Assembly (NCBI GenBank): GCA_002721365.1
Contig: PBKC01000083.1
Span: forward strand, 1 to 42,521
Source: Rhodospirillaceae bacterium
Lineage (GTDB): Bacteria > Pseudomonadota > Alphaproteobacteria > GCA-2721365
Length of the DNA: 42,521 bases
Direction: 5' to 3'
The notes under the pieces are model-generated. The model worked only from the letters and a program-made list of their open reading frames with translations. It was not told where the DNA came from and did no database searches. A program made the translations under genes and the position numbers. Below are positions 23,453 through 32,887 of this stretch, one piece after another; positions within the stretch are counted from its first letter, which is position 1, and every line of letters begins with the position of its first letter.

Positions 23453-24844
23453 ATGGATATCACTCCCCTGCTGCTGTCCCGTTTTCAATTCGCCTTCGTC
23501 ATCTCGTTCCATATCGTCTTCCCGGCCTTCACCATCGGGCTTGCGGCGTATATCGCGATGCTCGAAGTCGCCTGGCTCCGCGGCAAGAATACGGTTTACG
23601 GCGAAATTTCCCAGTTCTGGACACGCATATTCGCTCTGTCCTTCGGTATGGGCGTCGTTTCCGGCATCGTCATGTCCTACCAGTTCGGCACCAATTGGAG
23701 CCGGTTTTCCGACGCGACGGCGAACGTTCTCGGGCCTCTGCTGAGCTACGAGGTGCTGACGGCGTTCTTCCTGGAAGCCACCTTCCTCGGGATCTTCCTG
23801 TTCGGGCGCAACCGGGTCGCACCGTGGCTCCATGCGACATCGGCAGTGATGATCGCCATTGGTACGCTGATCTCGACCTTCTGGATCCTTTCGGCGAACA
23901 GCTGGATGCATACGCCGGCGGGTTATGCCATGACCGCGGACGGGCGTTTCGAGGTCGTCGACTGGGTGGCGGCGATCTTCAACCCGTCCTTTCCCTATCG
24001 GCTGGTCCATATGGTGGTGGCGGCCTTTCTCACCACCGCTTTCGTGGTTCTCGGGACCAGCGCGTGGTACCTGCTCAAAGGCCGGTTCACGGTGCACGCA
24101 CGCACCATGTTCTCCACCACCCTCTGGCTGGTGACGATCCTCGCGCCGCTGCAGATCCTTCTCGGCGACCTCCATGGCCTCAACACGCTGGAACACCAGC
24201 CGGCCAAGGTCGCGGCCATGGAGGGACATTGGGAGACCGGGGGCAATGTCCCGCTGCTTCTGTTCGCGCTTCCCGATCAGGAGGCGGCCATGAACCACTG
24301 GGAAGTGGCGATCCCCAATCTTGCCAGCCTGATCCTTACCCATAGCTGGGACGGGTCCGTCCGCGGCCTCAAGGATTGGGCGCCGGAAGATCGGCCCTAC
24401 GTGCCGCTGGTGTTCTGGGCCTTTCGGATCATGGTGGCCATTGGGCTTCTGATGCTGTTCGTAGCCGTCGCCGGGCTCTATCTCAGGATACGCGGCAGCC
24501 TGATGGAAAGTGGCTGGTTTCTTCGTCTCTGCACGCTGTCGGCCCCCATAGGGTTCGTCGCCGTCATTGCCGGCTGGGTCACCACCGAGGCCGGGCGCCA
24601 GCCCTGGGTGGTCTACGGGCTCATGCGCGTGTCCGAAGGGGTATCGCCGTCCCTGACCGCCGGCAGTGTCCTCTGGTCGCTTGTCGCCTACATGCTCGCC
24701 TACGCGGTGATCTTTTCCGGCGGCCTCTATTTCATTCTTCGGCTGATCCGCCGCGGCCCGGTCGTCGAGACCGAGTCCGAAATCGCCGCCGGTCCCGGCG
24801 TTCCGCTGGGCGATTGGACGTCGCAAGCGGAGGCGGAGCGATGA
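23453..24844 (+). CDS. cydA: Cytochrome bd-type quinol oxidase subunit I, cyanide-insensitive type
   Basis: The heme-bearing subunit of a bd-type terminal oxidase that oxidises ubiquinol and reduces O2 to water without pumping protons. The 463-residue protein starts with SRFQFAFVISFHIVFPAFTIG (heme His20) and has the LSYEVLTAFFLEATFLGIFLFG quinol/heme region. A short Q-loop follows GDLHGLNTLEHQPAKVAAMEGHWE, then GWVTTEAGRQPWVVYG. The short Q-loop and these blocks match the CioA branch rather than E. coli CydA. ATG at 23453 gives the normal N-terminus. The stop overlaps the next start (ATGA). No cydX was seen. Confidence 0.96.
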   Translation: MDITPLLLSRFQFAFVISFHIVFPAFTIGLAAYIAMLEVAWLRGKNTVYGEISQFWTRIFALSFGMGVVSGIVMSYQFGTNWSRFSDATANVLGPLLSYEVLTAFFLEATFLGIFLFGRNRVAPWLHATSAVMIAIGTLISTFWILSANSWMHTPAGYAMTADGRFEVVDWVAAIFNPSFPYRLVHMVVAAFLTTAFVVLGTSAWYLLKGRFTVHARTMFSTTLWLVTILAPLQILLGDLHGLNTLEHQPAKVAAMEGHWETGGNVPLLLFALPDQEAAMNHWEVAIPNLASLILTHSWDGSVRGLKDWAPEDRPYVPLVFWAFRIMVAIGLLMLFVAVAGLYLRIRGSLMESGWFLRLCTLSAPIGFVAVIAGWVTTEAGRQPWVVYGLMRVSEGVSPSLTAGSVLWSLVAYMLAYAVIFSGGLYFILRLIRRGPVVETESEIAAGPGVPLGDWTSQAEAER

Positions 24845-25848
24845 TCGCGATCGACCTGCCGATGATCTGGGCCGGGATCATCGCCTTCGGCGTCTTCATG
24901 TACGTGTTCATGGACGGCTTCGACCTCGGGATCGGCATCCTGTTCCGTTTGGCCGAGGACGATGAAGCGCGCGACACGATGATGAACACGGTCGCGCCCG
25001 TCTGGGACGGCAACGAGACCTGGCTGGTGCTGGGCGGCGCAGGGTTGCTGGCGGCGTTCCCGCTGGCTTATTCAGCGATCCTTCCCGCCCTCTATGTCCC
25101 GATCGTCGTCATGCTGCTGGCGCTGATCTTCCGCGGCGTCGCCTTCGAGTTCCGATTCAAGGCCGAGGCCAGCCGCCGCTTCTGGGGCGGGGCGTTCCAC
25201 TACGGCTCGCTGGTCGCCACCTTCGCGCAGGGGGTGGTGCTGGGCAGCTTCGTTCAGGGCATCGAGGTCCAGGGCCGCGACTATGCCGGCGGCACGTTCG
25301 ACTGGCTGAGCCCGTTCAGCGTGATGACCGGCGTCGGTCTCGTCGGCGGCTATGCCCTCCTGGGCTCCACCTGGCTGATCATGAAGACCGCCGGAAACCT
25401 TCAGGCATGGGCGCGGCGCATGGCGTGGTGGTCGCTGGTGGCGGTGCTGGTATTCATCGCCGTCGTCAGCCTGTGGACGCCGCTGCTGAACGGCGCCATT
25501 GCCGACCGCTGGTTCGCGTGGCCGAACATCGCCTTCCTGTCGCCGATACCGCTGGCGACCGCCGGTCTGGCCTACGTGATCTGGCGCACCCTGCGGACGG
25601 AACGGGAGACCGTTCCCTTCTTCGCCGCGCTGGGTCTGTTCGGCCTTTCCTATGCGGGGCTCGGGGTCAGCCTGTGGCCGTATGTGATCCCGCCGTCGGT
25701 CTCGATCTGGGACGCTGCCTCGGCGCCGGAGTCGCAGCGGTTCCTGCTCTACGGCGTGGCGGTGATGATTCCGCTGATCCTGGTCTATACCGCCTATTCC
25801 TACTACGTCTTCCGCGGCAAGACCGACCCCGGTGCCGGCTATCACTGA
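24841..25848 (+). CDS. cydB: Cytochrome bd-type quinol oxidase subunit II
   Basis: The 335-residue partner of CydA, with eight to nine membrane segments. Signature blocks: FGVFMYVFMDGFDLGIGILF at the N-terminus, APVWDGNETWLVLGGAGLLAAFP, and the GYALLGSTWLIMKT segment. The ATG at 24841 overlaps the cydA stop, giving one operon. Its 3' end overlaps the convergent methyltransferase gene by seven bases. The pair is a quinol oxidase with no direct sequence link to the PQQ system beyond position, though it could use electrons from it by way of quinol. Confidence 0.96.
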   Translation: MIAIDLPMIWAGIIAFGVFMYVFMDGFDLGIGILFRLAEDDEARDTMMNTVAPVWDGNETWLVLGGAGLLAAFPLAYSAILPALYVPIVVMLLALIFRGVAFEFRFKAEASRRFWGGAFHYGSLVATFAQGVVLGSFVQGIEVQGRDYAGGTFDWLSPFSVMTGVGLVGGYALLGSTWLIMKTAGNLQAWARRMAWWSLVAVLVFIAVVSLWTPLLNGAIADRWFAWPNIAFLSPIPLATAGLAYVIWRTLRTERETVPFFAALGLFGLSYAGLGVSLWPYVIPPSVSIWDAASAPESQRFLLYGVAVMIPLILVYTAYSYYVFRGKTDPGAGYH

Positions 25849-26816
25849 GCCGCGGCTTCTCCGTCGACGGTCCGCTTCTCGGCGGTGAGGACGATCCCGC
25901 TCACGGCCAGTGTCTCGTCCGGCAGGGCGCGCAGGCCGGGGACGATCTGCTGGCGGATCGCGGCGACGGTCGTCAGCGCCTGTTCGCGCAGGGGGCGCGG
26001 GATGTCGTGCCAATCGCTGGGTTCGATCTCCTGCGCGACGCCGACCAGCCGCGTGATCCTGATCGATCCGTGCCGTCCGGGCCGGTCGAGCCAGGTCCGG
26101 TAGGCCGCGGCCGGCACCCGGTTGGGGCGTCCGGCCCCGGCGGTCATGCGCTGGTAAAGGCGGTCGGGGATAGTGAGGAAGGTCAGCGGGTGGCGTCCGG
26201 CGAACATGCCGTGGTCGCGGAGGTCGATGCGGTGCACCAGGATGCCGCCCGGCCTCAGGCTCGCGAACATGTCGTCGAGAGCGGCCAGCGGGTCGTAGAG
26301 ATGCTCCAGCACCGCCCGTGAGACGATGGCGTCGAAGCGGTAGCCGGGCGCGGTGAAGTAGGTCTCCGCCGGGCAGCCCGGATGATAGGTGACGCCCTTC
26401 ATCGTCTCTTCGGCCGGCGCACCGGCGAACAGGTCGTCAAGACCGTGGCGTTCGGCCAGCAGGCGATAGATCGCAGCCTGTCGCTCGGGATCGCGGCGGG
26501 TCCGGTAGCGGTCGATCGCTTCGACGGCGTCCGCACCGTAGTGACGGAAAAGGAGGGCGACGCCGAAATTATCGCCGGGTCCGATCTCGCAAACGGTACC
26601 GGTGAGGGCGGGGCGACCCGAATACGCCAGATAGTCCCGCCAGACCCGTTCGATGTAGTCGACCGACTGTTCGAGCGTGAGGGTCTCGTGGCGATTGCCC
26701 GACCGCGTGCCGATACGGCCTTGCGCCAGCCGGCGACGGGCCCGCCAATCGTCGTACACGTACCAGGCACAGGTCAGGGCGCGGCTCCGCCGCACCAGTG
26801 CCGCCGCCCCGCTCAT
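25842..26816 (-). CDS. Class I SAM-dependent methyltransferase
   Basis: A 324-residue Rossmann-fold methyltransferase and the last gene of a four-gene operon. The SAM site is VCEIGPGDNFGVALLF (motif I), with an acidic motif II (VEAIDRYR) and motif IV/V FDAIVSRAVLEHLYDPLAALDDMFASLRPGG. The N-terminal helix (AWYVYDDWRARRRLAQGRIGTRSG) is basic and might touch the membrane. The start ATG overlaps the stop of the phosphodiesterase gene as ATGA. The frame is open far upstream inside that gene, which is a shadow. Gene context suggests methylation of a glycan or glycolipid. The acceptor is unknown. Confidence 0.88.
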   Translation of the reverse strand: MSGAAALVRRSRALTCAWYVYDDWRARRRLAQGRIGTRSGNRHETLTLEQSVDYIERVWRDYLAYSGRPALTGTVCEIGPGDNFGVALLFRHYGADAVEAIDRYRTRRDPERQAAIYRLLAERHGLDDLFAGAPAEETMKGVTYHPGCPAETYFTAPGYRFDAIVSRAVLEHLYDPLAALDDMFASLRPGGILVHRIDLRDHGMFAGRHPLTFLTIPDRLYQRMTAGAGRPNRVPAAAYRTWLDRPGRHGSIRITRLVGVAQEIEPSDWHDIPRPLREQALTTVAAIRQQIVPGLRALPDETLAVSGIVLTAEKRTVDGEAAAQ

Positions 26817-29242
26817 GCCGCCTCGCGCGCGTCGGTGGGCGTTTCGCCGGCCGCGCCGAGCCACAGATCGACGATCACCGGCAGATGGTCCGAAGCGCTG
26901 CGTGCCAGTCCCATCCGTGGGACTTCCACGCTCTCCACCGCAAGCGAGGGGCTGACGAAGACGTGGTCGATCCGGGCGGTGGGCCGAGTGCTGAACCAGG
27001 TGTTGGCGGGGGCGGACCCATGCGCCGCCGTCTGGGCGTCGCGCAGCGTCCTCGTCGCCGTCCGGTAGGTGAAGGAGCGCGGTCCGGCGTTGAAGTCGCC
27101 GCACAGAACGATCGGCTCGCGGCAGTCGTCGTGGCCGAGCCAGCCGTCGCCGGTCAGGGCGACGATCTGGTGCCGGCGCTCCTCCGGCCACAGGCCGAGA
27201 TGGGTGTTGATCACCTGAACCTCCCGGCCGGCGACCTCGACGGCGACCCAAACCGCGCCGCGGGGTTCCAGGCGCGGACGATGGCGCAGGCCGGGCAGCA
27301 TGCCCGCTTTGACGAGACGCATGGGCAGGTGGCTGAGTACGGCATCGCCGTAGCGTTCCTCCTCGACATGGATGGTCGGGTGGAAGTGATACGTCATCGA
27401 CAGGGCCTGCGCGATGGCTTCCGCCTGATCGATGCCGCCGGTGCGCGCCCGGCCGACATCCAGCTCCTGCAGCGCGACGACGTCCGGGTGATAGCGGGCG
27501 ATCAATCGGGCCACCCGCTCGGGCGAGCGGCGGCCGTCCATGCCGATGCAGCTATGGACGTTGTAGGTCATGATGCGAAGTCGCGCCGGCGGCGGATCGG
27601 CCTTCGGCGCGGCGGTGCGGACGGTCTGGGGCCCGCGCCGCAAATGGGCGAGGGCGGCGTCGCGGATATTTCCCAGGCGAAGCGGCCGGACGGGCGTTTC
27701 GGTGATCGGCGCGTCGCTCGGCAGAAGCGCGAACGCATGGACCTCCTGGGCGCCGGGTCCCGCATGCGATCCCTGCTCGCGCGCGAAGGTAATCGGGGTG
27801 TCGCCGCGGCGCCATCCGCTTATGACCAGATCACCCGCGTCGGGATGATGGGCGAGGGCGATCAGGTCGGCCGTCGTCGCTTCCGGGAAAGGATGGCCTT
27901 CGCCCAGCACCTGTGCGCCCTGCTCCGGCAGGGCGAAGCGTCCCTCGGCGGTCCAGGCGATAGCGCGGCCGTCGCCGTCACGCGCTATCGCCAGCGGCAC
28001 CTGGGCTTCGTTGACCAGGGCCTCCGCCAGGCGGTTGCGTCTCTCGAGGTCGGCCAGCGCCGCCGCGTAGATCAGGCCGATGGGCCCCATCGCGGCGACG
28101 GTGATGCGACGGTCGCTTGGGCCGGCATGGGACGGCGGCGCTTCGTGGGGCATGAAGGGCTCGATGGCGTTGCTGCCCAGATAGCGGGCGCGCTGCATCT
28201 CGACGCCGAGGGAGGTCGTATCGGTAACGCCTTTTGTTGCCTGATGCCGGTCGTAAAGGCGGGAGAGAGCCTCGCCGATCGTTTCTCCCGTCACATCCCG
28301 ATAGGAGACGGTGTCTTCCTGCCCGTGATCGGAATAGATCCAGACATCGTACAGACGGCGCTGAGAGCGATGCGCCGCCCTCCAGACGCGGGCGATCGCG
28401 TCGTCGATGCCTTTCAGCGACCAATGAGCGAAGCGCGACGAGGGACCGCGCCGGTGGGCCTGCTCGTCATAGCCGAGATAGTTCATATGGACGATCGGCA
28501 GACCCCGCGCGATGTCGATCTTGGCGCCGATCGTCACCAGCTCTCGCAGGCCGATGCAGATGGCGACGCGGCTCGGCACGAATTTGAGCTCGGCGACCAG
28601 GGATCGGCCTCTCGACACGCCGCGGACGAGGTCGACCAGGGCGAGCACCACTTCGAGCAGAAACAGCCCCGTGGTCCGAATGACGCTACGGACATGGACC
28701 AGCGTCAGGATCATCAGGGCGAGCGGGTTGGAATAGCGCCGGCTCGGCCAGCCCAGGGTCGACGGACAGAAGTGGGACTCCGCCGCACCGCCGCCATAGA
28801 TGTCGGCATAGGCGGCCCCGCCGGCGAGCAGAGAAGCGCCCTTCTCACTCAAATCGGCTTCCACCGTCGCGGCGGCGTGGCGGTCGTACATGCGGAAGAC
28901 CTCGCCGGACCGATGGTCCTGGAAGCTGAACGCCGGCACGGCGCCCCGGACGCCGTAGAACAGCTCCCCTTGAGCGGCCGGGGTGCTGGACGGAAGGCCG
29001 GCATAGATCGAATGCAGGCGGTAGCCTTCCCGGTCCATAAGGGTCTTCAGGAATGGCATTTCGCCGCGGTCGAGGGCAGCGCCGAGCTGGTTCCGGGACA
29101 GCCCGTCGATCTGGATCAGCACCAGCCCCGGCGTCGTGGCGGTTCCCTTCGAGGTGGGCAGGCCGAGCAGGCGGACCGTGAGTTCGCTGCGGCTGAACCG
29201 TCGCCGGAAGTTGAGCCAACGCGCCGTCAGCCGGGTGATCAT
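26813..29242 (-). CDS. Fused alkaline-phosphatase-superfamily phosphodiesterase and EEP domain protein
   Basis: An 809-residue two-enzyme fusion. Residues about 38-470 are a type I phosphodiesterase/alkaline-phosphatase-superfamily domain: VLIQIDGLS (metal Asp46), SSTPAAQ with the likely nucleophile Thr87, NYLGYDEQAHRRG (Asp259, His263) and YSDHGQ (Asp305, His306). A hydrophobic stretch near 172-206 may touch the membrane. Residues about 555-790 are an endonuclease/exonuclease/phosphatase domain with RIMTYNVHSCIG, VVALQELD, VINTHLGLW, CGDFNAGP, IDHVFVSP and SDHLPV, so both sites look complete. No signal peptide was seen. Both neighbours overlap it by ATGA. Phosphoester cleavage of a glycolipid or nucleotide-linked compound is a guess. 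Confidence 0.88.
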   Translation of the reverse strand: MITRLTARWLNFRRRFSRSELTVRLLGLPTSKGTATTPGLVLIQIDGLSRNQLGAALDRGEMPFLKTLMDREGYRLHSIYAGLPSSTPAAQGELFYGVRGAVPAFSFQDHRSGEVFRMYDRHAAATVEADLSEKGASLLAGGAAYADIYGGGAAESHFCPSTLGWPSRRYSNPLALMILTLVHVRSVIRTTGLFLLEVVLALVDLVRGVSRGRSLVAELKFVPSRVAICIGLRELVTIGAKIDIARGLPIVHMNYLGYDEQAHRRGPSSRFAHWSLKGIDDAIARVWRAAHRSQRRLYDVWIYSDHGQEDTVSYRDVTGETIGEALSRLYDRHQATKGVTDTTSLGVEMQRARYLGSNAIEPFMPHEAPPSHAGPSDRRITVAAMGPIGLIYAAALADLERRNRLAEALVNEAQVPLAIARDGDGRAIAWTAEGRFALPEQGAQVLGEGHPFPEATTADLIALAHHPDAGDLVISGWRRGDTPITFAREQGSHAGPGAQEVHAFALLPSDAPITETPVRPLRLGNIRDAALAHLRRGPQTVRTAAPKADPPPARLRIMTYNVHSCIGMDGRRSPERVARLIARYHPDVVALQELDVGRARTGGIDQAEAIAQALSMTYHFHPTIHVEEERYGDAVLSHLPMRLVKAGMLPGLRHRPRLEPRGAVWVAVEVAGREVQVINTHLGLWPEERRHQIVALTGDGWLGHDDCREPIVLCGDFNAGPRSFTYRTATRTLRDAQTAAHGSAPANTWFSTRPTARIDHVFVSPSLAVESVEVPRMGLARSASDHLPVIVDLWLGAAGETPTDAREAA

Positions 29243-30528
29243 CGCCGCGCCTGGTCTTCACGCTCCCCGAGGTTGAGCGCGGCGCCCGCCGCCTCGAACA
29301 CGCCGGACAGAAGGTCCCACTCGGTCCTGATCTTGCGGAGTGCGTCCGTCCAGACGGAGAACTCGTCGGGCCGGATGTCGAAGCCGGTTTCCAGCAGCCC
29401 GGCATAAAGAGCGAGCGCCTTGTCCGCGCAGCGCTCCATGGAAAAATTCTCCGCCGACTGGCGCGCGCCATGACGCAGCCGTTGCTGCTGCGTCGGGTTC
29501 ATACGGGCTATTTCGCTCAGGGCTGCGGCCATGGCCTCGGCTGTCTCGTCCCGGACGAGCACGCCGTTCTCGCCGGGACGGACGACTTCGTGCACGCCCG
29601 GCGCGTCCAACGCCACCAGCGGCACGCCGGCGGCGATCGCTTCCGTCAGCACCATGCCCTGGGTCTCGCTCTTGGATGCGAAGGCGAATACGTCCATCGC
29701 CTTGTAGGCGCTGGCGAGCAGAGGATGCTGGACGGTGCCGGCGAAATGGATGCGTTCCGACAGACCGTGCTCGGCAAAGACGGATTTCAGCGCGTTCTGC
29801 GATGGTCCCTGCCCGACGACGAGGAAGTGCGCGTTCTTGCGCGACGTGAGGAAGCGGGCCACCCCCTCTGCCAGGAATTCGATGTTCTTTTCAGGGGCCA
29901 GCCGTCCCAGATGCCCGACGACGAAGGCTTTCTCGGGGATGCCCATGATCGCGCGGAACCCCGGCCCGCTGCCGCGGGCATAGAGGCTGAGATCGACTCC
30001 CGTCGGGATCACTTCGATCGGCGTCGATACCTTCCGGTCCCGCAAGGTCGCAGCGACGCTGGCACTGGGCGCGATCACCCGGTCACACAGGTTCGCGTAG
30101 CTGGTCGACAGGTTGACGATGAAGCGCTGCAGGGCCTTCGTTTCGCCGGGGACGTAGTGCGTGTACTGCTCGTACATCGTGTGATGGGTGAAGACGATCG
30201 GCGTTTCGGTCCGGTGGGCGAGGCGCAGGGCGGTCGCGCCGATCAGGAAGGGGTGGTGGGAGTGGAAGACGTCGGGATCGAACGCCTCCACCCGATCGCT
30301 CAGAAAGCCCGGCGCGGTGAGGGCGAGCGAGAAGTCGCTGCCGTTGAAGCGCTGGATGGCCGGGATGCGAACGACGTCGACCTCGTCCTCCGGCATGTTG
30401 TCGAACTCGGGCGCCACGACCAGCACCCGATGCCCGCGCCGCCGGTATTCGGTGGTGAAAGCCTCCACGGAGCGGGCGACGCCGCCGACATGCGGCGTGT
30501 AGGTATTGGTCATCATGACGATTTTCAT
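29239..30528 (-). CDS. GT4 glycosyltransferase (diacylglycerol/PI-mannosyl type)
   Basis: A 429-residue GT-B enzyme. The N-terminal domain starts IVMMTNTYTPHVGGVARSVEAF and has DVFHSHHPFLIGATALRLA and FTHHTMYEQYTHYVP, a pattern shared with glycosyltransferases that act on lipid acceptors such as diacylglycerol or phosphatidylinositol. The C-terminal domain has VIPTGVDLSLY, VGHLGRLAPEKNIEFLAEG and the EX7E motif ETQGMVLTEAIAAGVPLVALD. ATG at 30528 follows GGAGGG and overlaps the stop of the glycosidase-like gene. It probably builds a membrane glycolipid; sugar and acceptor are not known. Confidence 0.92.
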   Translation of the reverse strand: MKIVMMTNTYTPHVGGVARSVEAFTTEYRRRGHRVLVVAPEFDNMPEDEVDVVRIPAIQRFNGSDFSLALTAPGFLSDRVEAFDPDVFHSHHPFLIGATALRLAHRTETPIVFTHHTMYEQYTHYVPGETKALQRFIVNLSTSYANLCDRVIAPSASVAATLRDRKVSTPIEVIPTGVDLSLYARGSGPGFRAIMGIPEKAFVVGHLGRLAPEKNIEFLAEGVARFLTSRKNAHFLVVGQGPSQNALKSVFAEHGLSERIHFAGTVQHPLLASAYKAMDVFAFASKSETQGMVLTEAIAAGVPLVALDAPGVHEVVRPGENGVLVRDETAEAMAAALSEIARMNPTQQQRLRHGARQSAENFSMERCADKALALYAGLLETGFDIRPDEFSVWTDALRKIRTEWDLLSGVFEAAGAALNLGEREDQARR

Positions 30529-32771
30529 CGTCGGCCCTCCCTGGAGGGACGGACGGCCGAGACACCGACCTCGGGCAGCGCCGGGGCATGGCCCGGAAGG
30601 CGGACCTCGATGATGGGCGCTTCCCCGTGCCAGCGGGCGTCCCAAGCAACTTCGACCGAATCACCTTCGGGCTTTACCGTCACGGTGATGTTCCCGAAGC
30701 GGGTGGGGGTCGGGCCGAACCGCATGGGCACATTCGACCGCTGCCATTCCGGCCGAATGCCGGCGGCCAGAACCAGACGGTCCTTCTCTTCGCGGACGAA
30801 ACAGCTCCGCATCATCAGAACCCACTCGGCGGCGGCCCATACGTGCTGGCCGTCCCCCATGCAGCCACCCAATGTACGCGGATGGATGGCTTCCGGCCAC
30901 TGGCCGGTGGGGGAGGCGAGGTCGGCGACGCAGGCGGCGAGATCGGCCCAGTCCGGGTCACCCGCTCTCAACAACACCTGTGCGGCGTGAATGGTCAGAT
31001 AGGCATTGATCCCGGAATGGATCATGTCCCGGAAGAAACCGTCGCCGACGAAGCAGGCTTCGCGCAGGAACGCGACCGTGTCGAGCAGGCGCGGGTCGTC
31101 GGGCTCGGCGATCTGCAGCGGGTAGCCACAAGCGAGCGAGCCGACCGCACCCGCGTCGAGCCGTCGATAGGGCGAGGCGGGAATGGCCGGGCGGCGGAGC
31201 CGGGCTTCGTTGGCGGCGAGGCTGCGGTCCACCGCCGAGGCGAAGTCGTCGGCTTCCTTGTCGAACTCGGTCGCGGCCACGCCGTTTCCGATCCGACGCA
31301 TCAGTGCGGCGGCAGCGCGAAGGCCGGCGATGCCCCAGAAGTCGTCCCAGTAGTAGTAGTCGTTGGGACCGAGATGCTCGGCGCTGAACCCGGCCGGCAG
31401 CAGGCCGGCATGGGGGGCGCCGGCATCGCCGCCGACCCGCTTGCGGATGATCCAGCGGGCGCCCTGTTCGATCGCTTTCCGCCAGGCGGCGGGCGGGTCG
31501 GTATCGGTGACCTCGACATAGCGCTGCATGGTCCACAACGCTTCGCCGTTCGAATCCCACTCGCCGTCCTGGGAATGGAAGTAGCCGAAGGCGGTCTGGC
31601 GCTTCGGGAAACGGTCGATCGCGCGGCGGGCGCGTTCGGTCATGCCGGCGGCGATCAGGCCGTCGATCAGGAAGGCCGCATCGCGGAACCAGAAGCGCTT
31701 GTAGGTATAGGGGCCGGGATAGACGTCCTCGGGTGAATGGAGAACCAGCGTGCGGAGGGCGATATCGTAGAGTTCCTGCCAGCGCCGGTCGGGCACCGAA
31801 AGCTCGGCGCAACCGTCGATCGCGGCCGGCCATCCCCCGGGCGCCGGCCCGGCCCCCGATCCGAGCGGCACGTCCACGGTCACGCGATGGACCGCACCCG
31901 CCGTCACGGGGAACATCGCCGCCGCCGTCGCCATGCCGACGTCGCAGACCCCTTCGCGCTGGTCGGTGCGTTCGCGAAGGTGAATGAAGACGTCGCCGCC
32001 GTGATAGGTGGAGACATGGTGCCGCGCCGCCGTTTCGCCGAAGCGGACCTCGCGGTTCCCGTTGACGGTCCATCCGCTACGGTCTGCCGCCAGGGCGACG
32101 TCGTGGATGAAGCTGATGCCCTCGGGGTTGTAGGGGCGGAGCGAGACGATGATCCATCCTGCCGTATCGGCTTCCGCCTCGTAGACGGTGCGGCAGACCG
32201 TCTCTCCGTTCGCCACCGCCATCTCGGTCCGCGACAGGAGGCGGAGGCCTTCCGCCTCGGTCGTGGTGACGATGGCGACGCCGTCGGTGGTTTCCTCGGT
32301 CTGGACGCTGTCCTTGGACCGTGAGGGTAGAATCGCGCGGCCGTCCTCCGTCACCAGCCAGCCGTCGAGCGACCATTCGTCCAGGAACGGCGTCACCAGG
32401 CCGCGCGGATCGACCACCGGCAGGTCCGGGACGTCGGGCAGCCCGACCGCCGTCCAGTTACGGTGGGTGAGGTTGATATGGGTCAGCGAGAAGGCGCGCG
32501 GGACGAATGCGTCGTCGCCGGGATCGAACTGCCGGGTGACCCAGTAGGGCCAGACCCAGTCGAGATTATGCTGGATGACCCGACTGTTGATCAGGCCGCG
32601 CGCGTGAAGGACGGCGCCGGCCCGCAACAGTTCGATCGGCTCCGCGACCTCGGAAGGCTGGGCGAAGCGATGGAAATGACCCATGAGGGCGATCGGGTCG
32701 AGAAAGCCCTGGGCACGGGCGATCCGGCGGACGATGAAGCGCCAGGGCAGCCATTTCAGCCACAGGCTCAT
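30525..32771 (-). CDS. Six-hairpin glycosidase-like (amylo-glucosidase/GH15-type) protein
   Basis: A 748-residue protein, first gene of the operon. Residues about 1-330 form a beta-rich N-terminal domain. Residues about 345-690 look like an (alpha/alpha)6 toroid: YTYKRFWFRDAAFLIDGL, DGEWDSNGEALWTMQRY, GPNDYYYWDDFWGIAGL, SPTGQWPEAIHP and GDGQHVWAAAEW. Acidic residues in WFRD, DGEWDSNGE and YYWDDFW lie where such enzymes keep general acid/base pairs. No signal peptide is visible, so it is likely cytosolic; the N-terminal WLKWLPWRFIVRRIARAQG is basic and amphipathic and may attach to the membrane. The related families hydrolyse alpha-glucans or disaccharides. The real substrate is unknown. Confidence 0.8.
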   Translation of the reverse strand: MSLWLKWLPWRFIVRRIARAQGFLDPIALMGHFHRFAQPSEVAEPIELLRAGAVLHARGLINSRVIQHNLDWVWPYWVTRQFDPGDDAFVPRAFSLTHINLTHRNWTAVGLPDVPDLPVVDPRGLVTPFLDEWSLDGWLVTEDGRAILPSRSKDSVQTEETTDGVAIVTTTEAEGLRLLSRTEMAVANGETVCRTVYEAEADTAGWIIVSLRPYNPEGISFIHDVALAADRSGWTVNGNREVRFGETAARHHVSTYHGGDVFIHLRERTDQREGVCDVGMATAAAMFPVTAGAVHRVTVDVPLGSGAGPAPGGWPAAIDGCAELSVPDRRWQELYDIALRTLVLHSPEDVYPGPYTYKRFWFRDAAFLIDGLIAAGMTERARRAIDRFPKRQTAFGYFHSQDGEWDSNGEALWTMQRYVEVTDTDPPAAWRKAIEQGARWIIRKRVGGDAGAPHAGLLPAGFSAEHLGPNDYYYWDDFWGIAGLRAAAALMRRIGNGVAATEFDKEADDFASAVDRSLAANEARLRRPAIPASPYRRLDAGAVGSLACGYPLQIAEPDDPRLLDTVAFLREACFVGDGFFRDMIHSGINAYLTIHAAQVLLRAGDPDWADLAACVADLASPTGQWPEAIHPRTLGGCMGDGQHVWAAAEWVLMMRSCFVREEKDRLVLAAGIRPEWQRSNVPMRFGPTPTRFGNITVTVKPEGDSVEVAWDARWHGEAPIIEVRLPGHAPALPEVGVSAVRPSREGRR

Positions 32772-32887
32772 GTCGGGCAGCGATGGTTCGTCAGATGGTG
32801 GCGGGCAAGCATTCCTACCGACTTAACATCCTCGGGTCCGAAGTCGATGCGAGGGCCGGTTCGTGCGGTAAGTCTTGTCATCGGGGT

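Noticed and set aside
26798..29407. 869-codon open frame on the plus strand, antisense to the phosphodiesterase-EEP gene
   Set aside because: Its translation is low-complexity (Gly/Ala/Asp/Arg) with no family blocks, while the minus strand has two complete catalytic domains. High-GC codon bias keeps this frame open.
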